NCBI GenBank assembly: GCA_003353785.1
Contig: PIVX01000005.1
Span: 1-64,000, forward strand
Source: Gammaproteobacteria bacterium
GTDB taxonomy: Bacteria; Pseudomonadota; Gammaproteobacteria; PIVX01
Reading direction: 5' to 3'
DNA: 64,000 nt
Below are positions 55,865 to 64,000 of the stretch, piece by piece. How positions within the stretch are numbered: the first letter of the stretch is position 1; each line of letters starts with the position of its first letter. The notes under the pieces were generated by a model. The model was not told the origin of the DNA. It worked only from the letters and a program-made list of their open reading frames with translations, and ran no database searches. Both the position numbers and the translations under genes were made by a program.

Positions 55865-56716
55865 ATGGAACATTATATAAATCTGATGCGTATTGATAAG
55901 CCAATAGGCATATTATTGCTGTTATGGCCTACCCTTTGGGCTTTATGGCTAGCAAATGGGGGGATGCCATCTTTTAGTTTACTCGCTATTTTTAGTATCG
56001 GTACTTTTTGTATGCGTACAGCTGGATGTATTATCAATGACTTAGTTGATCTAAAATTTGATAGTAAGGTTGCTAGAACCAAAGATAGAGCATTGGTCAG
56101 TGGGCAGATCACTAAATTTGCTGCTGTATTAGTATTAATTATATTGTTACTAATTTCTTTATTACTAGTTAGTATGTTAAATGTATTATCAATAAAAATA
56201 GCAGCGATAGGTCTGGTATTTACTATTATTTACCCATTTTTAAAAAGATATACTGGGATGGTGCAATTATTTTTAGGACTAACATTTGCTCTTGGAATAC
56301 CAATAGCATTTGCTGCTACTAAAGAGCATGTTGTGGGTTATGCTTGGGTTTTATATAGTATTAATGTTATTTGGATCATAGCTTTTGATAGTATATATGC
56401 AATGCTTGATAAGCATGATGATCTAAAAATAGGTGTTCATTCTAGTGCTATATTATTTGGTGAGCATGATCAAAAGATTACATTTTTATTACAATTGATA
56501 GTTAGTTTAAGCTTAATGACATTTGGGATCATGTTAGAATTAGGAGGCTGGTACCAGGGTTGTGTACTAATAACTTTGATTCTATTTGTATATCAATATA
56601 AGTTAATGTTTATAGGTCACTATATGTTGGCATTTATCAATAATAACTGGGTTGGCGCAATAATATTTCTAGGATTTATTTTGGCTGATTACTCTAAGGT
56701 TTATACTCTTAACTAG
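55865..56716 (+). CDS. ubiA: 4-hydroxybenzoate polyprenyltransferase
   Basis: Attaches the polyprenyl tail in ubiquinone synthesis. 283 residues (E. coli 290), about eight or nine membrane helices. The two Asp-rich motifs are NDLVDLKFD at about 58-66 and DSIYAMLDKHDD at about 176-187. The N-terminal MRIDKPIGILLLLWPTLWALW is typical of proteobacterial UbiA. The UbiD step is encoded at 340-1806; UbiC is not in view. Confidence 0.95.
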   Translation: MEHYINLMRIDKPIGILLLLWPTLWALWLANGGMPSFSLLAIFSIGTFCMRTAGCIINDLVDLKFDSKVARTKDRALVSGQITKFAAVLVLIILLLISLLLVSMLNVLSIKIAAIGLVFTIIYPFLKRYTGMVQLFLGLTFALGIPIAFAATKEHVVGYAWVLYSINVIWIIAFDSIYAMLDKHDDLKIGVHSSAILFGEHDQKITFLLQLIVSLSLMTFGIMLELGGWYQGCVLITLILFVYQYKLMFIGHYMLAFINNNWVGAIIFLGFILADYSKVYTLN

Positions 56717-56805
56717 AAGTTATAATTACTATGAAAAGAATAAAGGCATAGATCTTCTAAAGCAAGTATTAAGCATGGGAGTTAAAGAAGCAAAACAATT
56801 ATTTG

Positions 56806-59136
56806 TTAAAACAAGTATTCTGTCATATTAGCAGCATCCAGATCTTCTGCTTGAGCATAGGTTTTTGGGGCATTTTTTTCTCTAAATAGCTCGAAAAAGC
56901 TTCCAGCATTCTCACTGCTTGCAAGCAGACCAGTTCTAGGCTCTATTCTTACTCTAACAATATTAGTTGGTTCTGGAATGATTTTTTCCGGAACATTTTT
57001 TAAAGCTTGCGACATGAACTCTAACCACATTGGCAGAGCAGCTTTGTAGCCATATTCATATATTGATTTTGGAGTATCAAATCCAACCCAACTAATAGCA
57101 ACTAATGATTGGTGGTAACCAGCAAACCAGGCGTCTTTGTTATTATTTGTGCTACCAGTTTTGCCAGCAATATCAAGTCTATTAAGCTTAGTTTTAACTG
57201 TTCTTCCGGTGTTACCATGATGTAAACTGCTTATTAGGACATCGGTTATTAGATATGCTACTTGGGGGCTTAAGACTTGTTTTGCTGGCTTGTTTTCTTC
57301 TTCAAGTTGTTGTTGTTTTGAATAAATAATTTGTCCTTTAGAATTTAAGATCTTATTAATTAAATATGGATATGCTTTTTTTCCTCCATTAGCAAAGGCA
57401 CAAAAAGATGTTGCTAAGTCCATCGGTGTAACATTGGCACTGCCAAGAGCTATTGAAAGTGAATTTGGAATGTCTTTTATTGAAAAACCAAAATTTGCAA
57501 TGAAAGGTCTTGCATAATCTAAACCTATTGATTCAAGCAATCTAATAGATACTAAATTTCTGGAAAGCATTAGACCTTTTCTTAAGCTTGTTAAACCTGA
57601 GAATTTATGGTTATCGTTTTTTGGTCTCCAAACTAGATTATCTTGACTCTGATCTTGTTTGATAATTGGAGCATCATTAATCTTATATGCTAGAGAATAA
57701 CCTTTTTCAAGTGCTGCTGCATATATAAATGGTTTAAAACTAGAGCCTGGTTGTCTTTTTGCTTGAGTGACATGATTATAGCTGTGTAAATTAAAATCAT
57801 AGCCCCCAACTAATGCTTCAACTTGGTTAGTTTGTGGATTAATTGCAACTAAGCCCCCCTGAATTTCTGGAATTTGAGATAACTTCCATTCGGAATTAGT
57901 TTTTTGTCTGACATGGATTATATCGCCAATTTTGACTACTTCATTAGGATGTTCAATTTTTTTCCCTCGCTTACCTCCGGATAAGCTTTTTCTTGCCCAT
58001 ACTATATTCTGGAGTTCTATTTTGATAACCAAAGAGTTTTCTAGTTTGGCAATAATTTTTGAGTCATCGATGGCAATAACAATTGCTAGTTTGTGTGTAT
58101 TAGTTTTAGGGTATTTATCCCACTTAATTTGCTCATCTTGATTCGAATGATTATCTAGTGCTCCTCGATATCCATGTCTTCTATCATAATTATCTAGAGA
58201 ATTTTTCAAAGATAAATTTGCAAAATATTGTTTATCTTGTTTAATAGTGGAATGTATTTTATATCCACTATAATAGAGATCATCTCCAAATTGTTTATAA
58301 AGTATTTTACGAATTAATTCAGCAGCATGTGGGGCATGTACCTCTATTTGCCTGTTATAAAATTTAGCTGTGACCGGTTGTTGTATCGTATACAAGTATT
58401 CTTGTTTAGTAATTACGTTTTCGTCAAGCATTCTATTTAAAACATGTTTTCTTCTTTTAAGAGCAGCTTTTGGATTAGCAACTGGGTTTATTCTAGAAGG
58501 AGCTTGAGGTAGTCCTGCTAGCATAGCGTGTTGAGCGGTGGATAAATCCTTTAATTCCTTGTTGTAATATGTTTTTGCAGCAGCAGCGACTCCATAGGCT
58601 CCTTGACCAAAATATATTTTGTTTAGGTATAGTTCTAAGATTTTTTCTTTTGAGAGTTCTTTATCAATTTTTATTGCTAGAAGAATTTCTTTAATTTTGC
58701 GAGCATAGGTCTTTTTCCTGGTTAGAAAAAAATTTCTTGCTACTTGCATGGTGATAGTACTAGCACCTTGGCGCTTTTCTCCTGTTTTTATCATATTTAT
58801 CGTTGCTCTAATTAAGCCAGGTAGATCAATACCAGGATGTTCAAAAAATCTTTGATCTTCAGTAGCTAAAATAGCATTAATAAGAATTTTAGGGACTTCA
58901 CTTATTTCAATAGGAATGCGGCGTGTACTACCAAATTCTTCTATTAATTTTCCATCTGCTGAGTAGATCCTAAGCGGTTCTTGAAAATGGATATCTTTTA
59001 GTGTTTCAACATCTGGTAAGTTAATTTCAAGGTAAATATATGCAAGTCCCATGAATATTAAGAAAGATAGTAATAAACTGGCTAAAGTTAACAAACTTTT
59101 GCTAAAAAAATGCTCAAATGGTTTTAATAGTAACAA
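56806..59136 (-). CDS. mrcA: Penicillin-binding protein 1A
   Basis: Bifunctional peptidoglycan synthase, 776 residues. One N-terminal membrane anchor is followed by the GT51 glycosyltransferase domain (LATEDQRFFEHPGIDLPGL, QGASTITMQVARN, KEKILELYLNKIYFGQGAYGVAAA), an OB-like insert, and the transpeptidase domain with the active Ser in SSFKPF, the SRN-type motif (SRNLVS) and KTGSTN. The start is TTG 59136 with GAGGA 6 nt upstream; there is no in-frame ATG near. It is divergent from aroK; the pilMNOPQ genes often found between mrcA and aroK are absent. Confidence 0.95.
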   Translation of the reverse strand: MLLLKPFEHFFSKSLLTLASLLLSFLIFMGLAYIYLEINLPDVETLKDIHFQEPLRIYSADGKLIEEFGSTRRIPIEISEVPKILINAILATEDQRFFEHPGIDLPGLIRATINMIKTGEKRQGASTITMQVARNFFLTRKKTYARKIKEILLAIKIDKELSKEKILELYLNKIYFGQGAYGVAAAAKTYYNKELKDLSTAQHAMLAGLPQAPSRINPVANPKAALKRRKHVLNRMLDENVITKQEYLYTIQQPVTAKFYNRQIEVHAPHAAELIRKILYKQFGDDLYYSGYKIHSTIKQDKQYFANLSLKNSLDNYDRRHGYRGALDNHSNQDEQIKWDKYPKTNTHKLAIVIAIDDSKIIAKLENSLVIKIELQNIVWARKSLSGGKRGKKIEHPNEVVKIGDIIHVRQKTNSEWKLSQIPEIQGGLVAINPQTNQVEALVGGYDFNLHSYNHVTQAKRQPGSSFKPFIYAAALEKGYSLAYKINDAPIIKQDQSQDNLVWRPKNDNHKFSGLTSLRKGLMLSRNLVSIRLLESIGLDYARPFIANFGFSIKDIPNSLSIALGSANVTPMDLATSFCAFANGGKKAYPYLINKILNSKGQIIYSKQQQLEEENKPAKQVLSPQVAYLITDVLISSLHHGNTGRTVKTKLNRLDIAGKTGSTNNNKDAWFAGYHQSLVAISWVGFDTPKSIYEYGYKAALPMWLEFMSQALKNVPEKIIPEPTNIVRVRIEPRTGLLASSENAGSFFELFREKNAPKTYAQAEDLDAANMTEYLF

Positions 59137-59232
59137 TTTATCCTCATATTTAAACTAATTTTAATCTAATAAGAGTTACTATAAGAGTATATATTTTTCC
59201 TTATAATAATGGAATTTTTTTGGTCAATTCTT

Positions 59233-59261
59233 TTGTTTATAAATGATATTTCCTGTAATAT
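59233..59261 (+). promoter_or_regulatory. Probable promoter of aroK-aroB-damX
   Basis: TTGTTT (59233-59238), 17-bp spacer, TAATAT (59256-59261). The predicted start near 59268 leaves a leader of about 48 nt to the aroK ATG; a GAGG lies upstream of it. Confidence 0.5.
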
Positions 59262-59315
59262 TTACATAGTCAAGACCATAAGTATCCAGATATTTAAGAT
59301 AGAGGTTAAAATAAT

Positions 59316-59831
59316 ATGACAAGAAATATTTTTCTTGTGGGGCCTATGGGTGTCGGGAAAAGCACTATAGGTAAGTATTTAGCTACTGAAATGAAGATGG
59401 ATTTTTATGATACTGATCGTATTATCGAAGATAAAGCAGGGGTCTCTGTTTCTTGGATATTTGATGTTGAGGGAGAGTTAGGGTTCCAAGAACGTGAAGA
59501 GAAAATATTGGAAGAAATCACCAAAAAAAATGGTATTGTTTTAGCAACTGGCGGTAATATAGTTTCATCCAAAAAAAGTAGGATATTATTGTCTTCTCGA
59601 GGAGAGGTTGTATATCTTAGGTTGAATATTCATACTCAGCTTGAGCGTACTAAAAAAGATTCTAGAAGACCACAACTTAGTGCAAAGGATAATTTATTTA
59701 GAACTTTACAAGATTTACAAGACCAGTTAACTCCTTGGTATTATGATATTGCAGATCATGTGTTTGATACTAAGGACTTGAGTCCAAAGAATGTAGCTTG
59801 TTCTATAAAAGAGATGTTGGCTAATGATTGA
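59316..59831 (+). CDS. aroK: Shikimate kinase
   Basis: Phosphorylates shikimate with ATP. 171 residues (E. coli AroK 173). Walker A GPMGVGKSTIG at about 8-18, the shikimate-binding FYDTDRIIE (Asp in DTD), ATGGNIV, and the lid region SRRPQL are all visible; the strictly conserved GGG loop reads TGGN. It is the first gene of the aroK-aroB-damX operon. Confidence 0.95.
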   Translation: MTRNIFLVGPMGVGKSTIGKYLATEMKMDFYDTDRIIEDKAGVSVSWIFDVEGELGFQEREEKILEEITKKNGIVLATGGNIVSSKKSRILLSSRGEVVYLRLNIHTQLERTKKDSRRPQLSAKDNLFRTLQDLQDQLTPWYYDIADHVFDTKDLSPKNVACSIKEMLAND

Positions 59832-59855
59832 GAAAATTATTAATTAAAATACGGT

Positions 59856-60941
59856 ATGTGCTCAGCAAATATCCAAATATCAAGTAAAATTAATGATTAT
59901 CAAATATATTTTGGTTCAGTCTTTGCTGAATATGCCAGTATACTTATGTCAGTTTGTAAAGATCAAGTAATGATAATAACTGATGAGAATGTAGCAAGAG
60001 TTCATCTTGAGAGATTTAAAAGATTATTTGTTAATGTGCAAATAGACTATTATGTACTACCTGCTGGTGATTCAAGTAAAAAATTGTTTCTATTAGAGGA
60101 TGTGACCACGCATTTATTAGAAAAAAAATGCACGAGAAAAACTACAGTGATTGCCTTAGGAGGAGGTATGGTTGGAGATTTTTCAGGGATGGTAGCAGCA
60201 TTGTATTTTAGAGGAATTGACTATATTCAAATACCAACTAGTCTATTGTCTATGGTAGATTCTGCTGTTGGAGGTAAAACAGCGGTTAATCACGCACTTG
60301 GTAAAAATGTTTTGGGGGTTATTTATCCTCCAAAGGCCGTGTTCACGGATATAGATTTTTTAATAACTTTAGAAAAAAGAGAGTTTCTATCCGGGATGAG
60401 TGAGGTTATTAAATATGGATTATTATTTGATTATAAATTTTTTTGTTGGCTTGAAGATAATACGAAATTGATTTTGCAAAGAGATCGTGCCGTATTGGAT
60501 AGATTAGTAAGGAGATGTTGCAAATTTAAGGCAGATGTTGTGAGTCGTGATGAGCATGAGTTAAATGATAGAATGTTACTTAATTTAGGTCATACTTTAG
60601 CACATGCTTTAGAGAAATTAACAGAGTATAGATTTTTCTTACATGGTGAAGCTGTATCGATAGGGTTAATGTTTGCATCGACAGTTTCCAAGTTTTTAGG
60701 TAAAGTACAAGATGGTGATATTAAAAGAATTGAGTTTTTACTAAAGGAGTTTGATTTACCAATAAATTTGGATATTAATCTATCTAAGGAAGAGATCATG
60801 AATTGCATGTTAATGGATAAAAAGAATTATCAAGGAAGCATAAGAATGGTATTATTAGATGGTATTGGGCATGGGGAAGTATGTGCGGATTTGTCCATCA
60901 ATGTGTTAGATAAGGCACTTGATACGGTGTGTAGGAGTTAA
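59856..60941 (+). CDS. aroB: 3-dehydroquinate synthase
   Basis: Second step of the shikimate pathway. 361 residues (E. coli 362). NAD-binding ALGGGMVGDFSGMVAAL, IPTSLLSMVDSAVGGKTAVNH, GMSEVIKYG, the zinc ligands in LLNLGHTLAHALE and FLHGEAVSIG are present. It starts 24 bp after aroK and ends 3 bp before damX, so the three are one transcript. Together with class II DAHP synthase and AroK it marks an active shikimate route. Confidence 0.96.
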   Translation: MCSANIQISSKINDYQIYFGSVFAEYASILMSVCKDQVMIITDENVARVHLERFKRLFVNVQIDYYVLPAGDSSKKLFLLEDVTTHLLEKKCTRKTTVIALGGGMVGDFSGMVAALYFRGIDYIQIPTSLLSMVDSAVGGKTAVNHALGKNVLGVIYPPKAVFTDIDFLITLEKREFLSGMSEVIKYGLLFDYKFFCWLEDNTKLILQRDRAVLDRLVRRCCKFKADVVSRDEHELNDRMLLNLGHTLAHALEKLTEYRFFLHGEAVSIGLMFASTVSKFLGKVQDGDIKRIEFLLKEFDLPINLDINLSKEEIMNCMLMDKKNYQGSIRMVLLDGIGHGEVCADLSINVLDKALDTVCRS

Positions 60942-60944
60942 GTA

Positions 60945-62576
60945 ATGGGTTCTAATTCTTCTGTAGTCAATACTGAAGGTAATGATAATAAATACTATTG
61001 GCAAGATCTTGGTTTAAAACATGAACCATTTGTCAGAAATCCATCTGAGGTTTTCAAAATTGCTCAATGGGAAGATTATAGCGATCTTCTGATCCATCTT
61101 GTTCAGCACAATAATTTATTAGAAGTAATTTTAGGAGAAAATGGGGTTGGTAAGACCAGTTTTATAAATTTTTTTAATCAGAAGATTATTTTAAAAGCAT
61201 CTTGTGCTGTTATTAGAGCTGAACCTGAATGGAGAGTTGAACAGTTTATTAATGTAATAAATACTAGTCTAGGGTTTGCCCAGAATGAAATTTCTTCAGA
61301 ATCTTTAGAAATGCTTAATGCCCATTTACCAGCAGATGGGATTAAATATATTATTGCATTAGATGATGCAGATTATTTAAGTGAAGAAATTTTACTACTT
61401 CTAAAGCAATGGACTAGCAGGTTAGATGATAATATAAGATTAAGATTTATCTTAGTCGCTAATATAGATTTTAGGCATAAATTGAAATCGTTTTACTCTG
61501 TGGATGAATATGAGCAGTTCCTTACTGTTTTAGAGTTAAAATCATTAGATTTAAAACAGACTCAGTCCTATATAAAATATTGTCTAGCTAATGCAGGTTT
61601 AGCAGAAGGTTATTTATTTACTCAAAAGGATATTAAGAAAATATATAGAGATTCTAATGGGATATTTAATAAAATTAATGAAATAGCGAGACGTATGCTG
61701 ATTGACAAACTAGTTAAAAATCAAGATATGTATTCAATAGTGCAAAGTAATAAGAAAACATTTTTTTTCAGTGCTATTATCTTAGTTGTAATATCAATTT
61801 TTCTTTTCTCAAAATCACAAGATACTAATATTAGCACAGGTATAGAAGACTCAAATGGACAATTTGTTAGTTTCAAAGAGAGTTTGGCTGATGAGGAAAT
61901 ATTATCTCTTGAGTTGGCAGAGCTTGATGATATTGAAAAACAACAAAGCTTATCTTTTACTAAGGATGATATTTCTCAAAATAGTGTAGAAGTGGATTTG
62001 GATGATATTTTTCAAAACAATGTAGAAGTGGCTGAAGAAAATAAATTAGCAACAAATAACTTGACTGAGAATACAAGTGAATTGGAGCTAACTGATGAAT
62101 TAGTAAAAGAAAGTTTAACTGATAATACAGCAACCAAAAAGGAGCTAGCTTCAGTAAAAAATGAGTCAACTACAAATAATAATATAATAAAGGGCTCTAT
62201 AGTTAACTCTACCACTTATGTAAGAGAAAAAATAATCCTTACTGAGAGTGTCGAGACTATTCAAGAGCGTGCAACTATAATACTGCAAGAACCAAAGACC
62301 AACTATACTATCCAATTAATAGCAGCTAATACTGCTGTCGCAGCAGCTAACTTTATTGCTGAAAATAAATTAGAAAATCATGCTAATTACTATACAAATA
62401 GTCGACAAAGTAAGTTGTGGTATGCCGTTATTTATGGTTCTTATAAGACCAAAGAAGATGCACGATTAGCTGTGGCAAAGATGCCATTTAAGCTTAGGAA
62501 AAATAATCCTTGGATCAGAAAAGTTTCTGAAGTTCAGACAATCATAAAATTAAGTTCTAATACTAAAAAAAGCTAG
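60945..62576 (+). CDS. damX: DamX-like protein: AAA ATPase, membrane helix, SPOR domain
   Basis: 543 residues. An ExeA-type AAA domain at about 20-255 has Walker [10 protein letters not shown] and Walker [11 protein letters not shown]; a membrane helix at about 276-293 ([17 protein letters not shown]) follows; then an acidic, Asn/Ser-rich periplasmic linker with a duplicated 12-residue unit; and a C-terminal SPOR domain at about 458-530 ([33 protein letters not shown]). It acts at the division septum. Position after aroB is the standard one. The AAA part is also related to MshM, which is absent from the msh locus. Confidence 0.9.
   Translation: MGSNSSVVNTEGNDNKYYWQDLGLKHEPFVRNPSEVFKIAQWEDYSDLLIHLVQHNNLLEVILGENGVGKTSFINFFNQKIILKASCAVIRAEPEWRVEQFINVINTSLGFAQNEISSESLEMLNAHLPADGIKYIIALDDADYLSEEILLLLKQWTSRLDDNIRLRFILVANIDFRHKLKSFYSVDEYEQFLTVLELKSLDLKQTQSYIKYCLANAGLAEGYLFTQKDIKKIYRDSNGIFNKINEIARRMLIDKLVKNQDMYSIVQSNKKTFFFSAIILVVISIFLFSKSQDTNISTGIEDSNGQFVSFKESLADEEILSLELAELDDIEKQQSLSFTKDDISQNSVEVDLDDIFQNNVEVAEENKLATNNLTENTSELELTDELVKESLTDNTATKKELASVKNESTTNNNIIKGSIVNSTTYVREKIILTESVETIQERATIILQEPKTNYTIQLIAANTAVAAANFIAENKLENHANYYTNSRQSKLWYAVIYGSYKTKEDARLAVAKMPFKLRKNNPWIRKVSEVQTIIKLSSNTKKS
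61965..62036 (+). repeat. 36-bp tandem duplication in the damX linker
   Basis: Copy one at 61965-62000 and copy two at 62001-62036 differ at a few bases; both encode a unit beginning DDI and containing QN-S/N-VEV. The duplication keeps the frame and lengthens the acidic linker before the SPOR domain. Confidence 0.8.
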
Positions 62577-62586
62577 CCTACAGTTT

Positions 62587-63672
62587 ATGAATGAAAAGTT
62601 CTTGAATAAATTGGATAATCTTACTGATAGATTTCATGAATTAGAAGTTTTACTTGGCCAGCCAGAAATTATTAATAATCAAAATGAATTTAAACAATAT
62701 TCGGTAGAATATTATAATTTACAACCTATTATACATAATAGTGATAAATTGAAGTCACTAGAAACTGATATAGCAGCAGCAAAAAATATGCTAGAAGATA
62801 CTGATCTAAGCATGCGTGAACTTGCCCAAGAAGAATTAAAAAGTTGTCAGTTGGCTCACAATAAAGTGTTAAAAGAGTTACATATCTTATTATTACCTAA
62901 AGATCCTGATGATAGTTGTAATGTTTTTTTAGAAATTAGAGCAGGGACTGGGGGTGATGAGGCTGGAATTTTTGTTGGGGATCTATTTAGGATGTATGTG
63001 AAATATGTAGAAAAACAAAATTGGGAGTTAGAAATAGTTAATTCTAACCCAAGTGAGCAGGGAGGCTATAAAGAAATTATTGCTAGAATATCAGGTAAGA
63101 ATGTTTATGCAAGTATCAAATTTGAATCTGGTGCGCACCGAGTCCAACGTGTTCCTGAAACAGAATCTCAGGGTCGAATTCATACTTCAGCATGTACAGT
63201 TGCAGTACTAAAGGAAGTTCAGCAGGTTGATCAAATTGAAATAAGTAGCGATGATTTAAAAATTGATACTTTTAGAGCTAGTGGTGCTGGAGGACAACAT
63301 GTTAATAAAACTGATTCAGCAATTAGAATTACCCATTTGCCATCAGGAATAGTTGTGGAGTGCCAAGATGATAGATCTCAACATAAAAATAGATCTAAAG
63401 CAATGGCACTATTACAATCTAAATTATTAACTCAGGAGCAGGAACGTCAAAAATCAAAAGAGGCGGAAACAAGAAAGAAATTGGTAGGTAGCGGTGATAG
63501 AGCAGATCGAATACGGACTTATAATTTTCCTCAAGGTAGGGTAACTGATCATAGAATTAATTTAACAATATATAAGCTCTCAGAAGTAATGGAAGGTATG
63601 CTTGAATATATAATAGACCCTTTAATGCGTGAACATCATCTTGATCAATTATCTACGATGGGACTTGAATAA
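62587..63672 (+). CDS. prfA: Peptide chain release factor 1
   Basis: Terminates translation at UAA and UAG. 361 residues (E. coli 360). The recognition loop ([18 protein letters not shown]; family PxT) at about 191 and the GGQ motif in [16 protein letters not shown] at about 235-241 are intact; [23 protein letters not shown] near the C-terminus is characteristic. It follows damX by 10 bp, an unusual neighbour; prmC, normally next to prfA and needed to methylate the GGQ glutamine, is not within the 330 bp that remain. Confidence 0.97.
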   Translation: MNEKFLNKLDNLTDRFHELEVLLGQPEIINNQNEFKQYSVEYYNLQPIIHNSDKLKSLETDIAAAKNMLEDTDLSMRELAQEELKSCQLAHNKVLKELHILLLPKDPDDSCNVFLEIRAGTGGDEAGIFVGDLFRMYVKYVEKQNWELEIVNSNPSEQGGYKEIIARISGKNVYASIKFESGAHRVQRVPETESQGRIHTSACTVAVLKEVQQVDQIEISSDDLKIDTFRASGAGGQHVNKTDSAIRITHLPSGIVVECQDDRSQHKNRSKAMALLQSKLLTQEQERQKSKEAETRKKLVGSGDRADRIRTYNFPQGRVTDHRINLTIYKLSEVMEGMLEYIIDPLMREHHLDQLSTMGLE

Positions 63673-64000
63673 TATTCTAAATTGCTTGATATCATAAAAT
63701 AATATATTGCTAATCAGAGAATATATGGATTACGACTCATTAGAGGTTCTAGCAACAACGCCGTAAACTATCTTTATTAATGGCGGTGATATAAGGCGTG
63801 CTACTCAGGGGTTTGTTGCTGCTCTATATATTGTCGAAGCACTTCAATAGGTGCTCCACCAACAGAAGCAGCAAAATAACTCCTGCATAAACATTAAGAA
63901 TGACTAGAGAGTTACAAGAATTATCATAGAATGAATTATCATAATTAACAGGGATAAGCCAATCTAATATTTTTGCTTATGAAAATGGACATAGACAACT
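63673..64000. other. IS200/IS605 debris at the right edge
   Basis: 328 bp without an intact gene. It contains the TnpA remnant on the minus strand (63801-63887), a 5-bp inverted pair ACGCC (63759-63763) and GGCGT (63795-63799) next to its stop that could belong to the element's terminal hairpin, and an 11-bp direct repeat GAATTATCATA at 63918-63928 and 63933-63943. Confidence 0.55.
63801..63887 (-). pseudogene. C-terminal remnant of an IS200/IS605 TnpA (Y1) transposase
   Basis: The 28 codons before TAG 63803-63801 read RSYFAASVGGAPIEVL then RQYIEQQQTPE, the very end of IS200-type TnpA proteins (about 130-150 residues when whole). An in-frame stop lies just upstream of the match, so only the tail survives. 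With the TnpB stub at 31027 it shows past activity of this IS group. Confidence 0.75.

Noticed and set aside
60945-62576. Calling the DamX-like gene mshM
   Set aside because: The AAA domain is related to ExeA/MshM, but the C-terminal SPOR domain and the place after aroB identify DamX.
1-64000. tRNA, rRNA, CRISPR array or prophage
   Set aside because: I looked for tRNA T-loop signatures, rRNA-like conserved sequence, regularly spaced repeats and phage structural genes on both strands and saw none that I could support.

Overview
This is an AT-rich window (roughly one third G+C by eye) from a gammaproteobacterium. The evidence is the gene set and gene order: trxA-rho-ubiD, argS followed by a SPOR protein, an MSHA-type pilus locus, tolC facing nudF, pcnB-folK, and mrcA facing aroK-aroB-damX followed by prfA. 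Low G+C, wide empty intergenic stretches, transposase stubs and many short secreted or membrane proteins of unknown function suggest a host-associated or intracellular lineage, for example a relative of Legionellales. That placement is inference; no rRNA or other decisive marker lies here. I found no rRNA, tRNA or CRISPR array.

Layout. 1-8.3 kb: the tail of an unknown gene, then ubiD, rho, trxA, a VTT/TVP38 membrane protein, a Ca2+/Na+ antiporter, argS with a SPOR protein, and folB. 8.6-25.1 kb: pilus region. An OmpA-type lipoprotein and a GspG-like pseudopilin lie on the minus strand. A long plus-strand operon follows (mshI, a PilN-like gene, mshJ, mshK, mshL, mshN, mshE, mshG), then four minor pilins on the minus strand in the order C, D, O, P, a major-pilin-like gene with its own promoter, djlA, waaA and a second pilin paralogue. 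25.2-34.9 kb: tolC, nudF, small and secreted unknowns, a glutathionyl-hydroquinone reductase, a DUF47/PhoU-like protein, a TnpB stub directly in front of a cysteine-rich secreted lectin-like protein, a VTT/flavin disulfide reductase fusion, and dapB.

35-46.5 kb: a thioesterase, class II DAHP synthase, a SLC13-type transporter with TrkA-C domains, folK and pcnB; then an arginine-degradation operon (M20 peptidase, astA, astD, ureohydrolase, and an unknown membrane protein). 46.7-51.6 kb: a transaldolase-like enzyme, a GmhB-like phosphatase, a flippase-like/kinase fusion, a sugar nucleotidyltransferase and a GT2 glycosyltransferase, which look like one pathway to an activated sugar and a glycolipid. 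52-64 kb: an exported protein with an HD-like pattern, a sodium:solute symporter, a rubredoxin, ubiA, mrcA, aroK-aroB-damX, prfA, and a TnpA remnant at the right edge.

The strongest candidates for undescribed biology are: (1) an arginine succinyltransferase operon in which a ureohydrolase and a carboxypeptidase-G2-like peptidase seem to stand in for AstB and AstE; (2) an MshJ with a six-fold, strictly octad, proline-punctuated repeat on its cytoplasmic side; (3) the cysteine-rich SUEL-lectin-like secreted protein behind a transposon stub; and (4) the sugar-activation/glycolipid cluster with a membrane-kinase fusion. Functions are assigned by recognising motifs and gene order by eye; no search was run.
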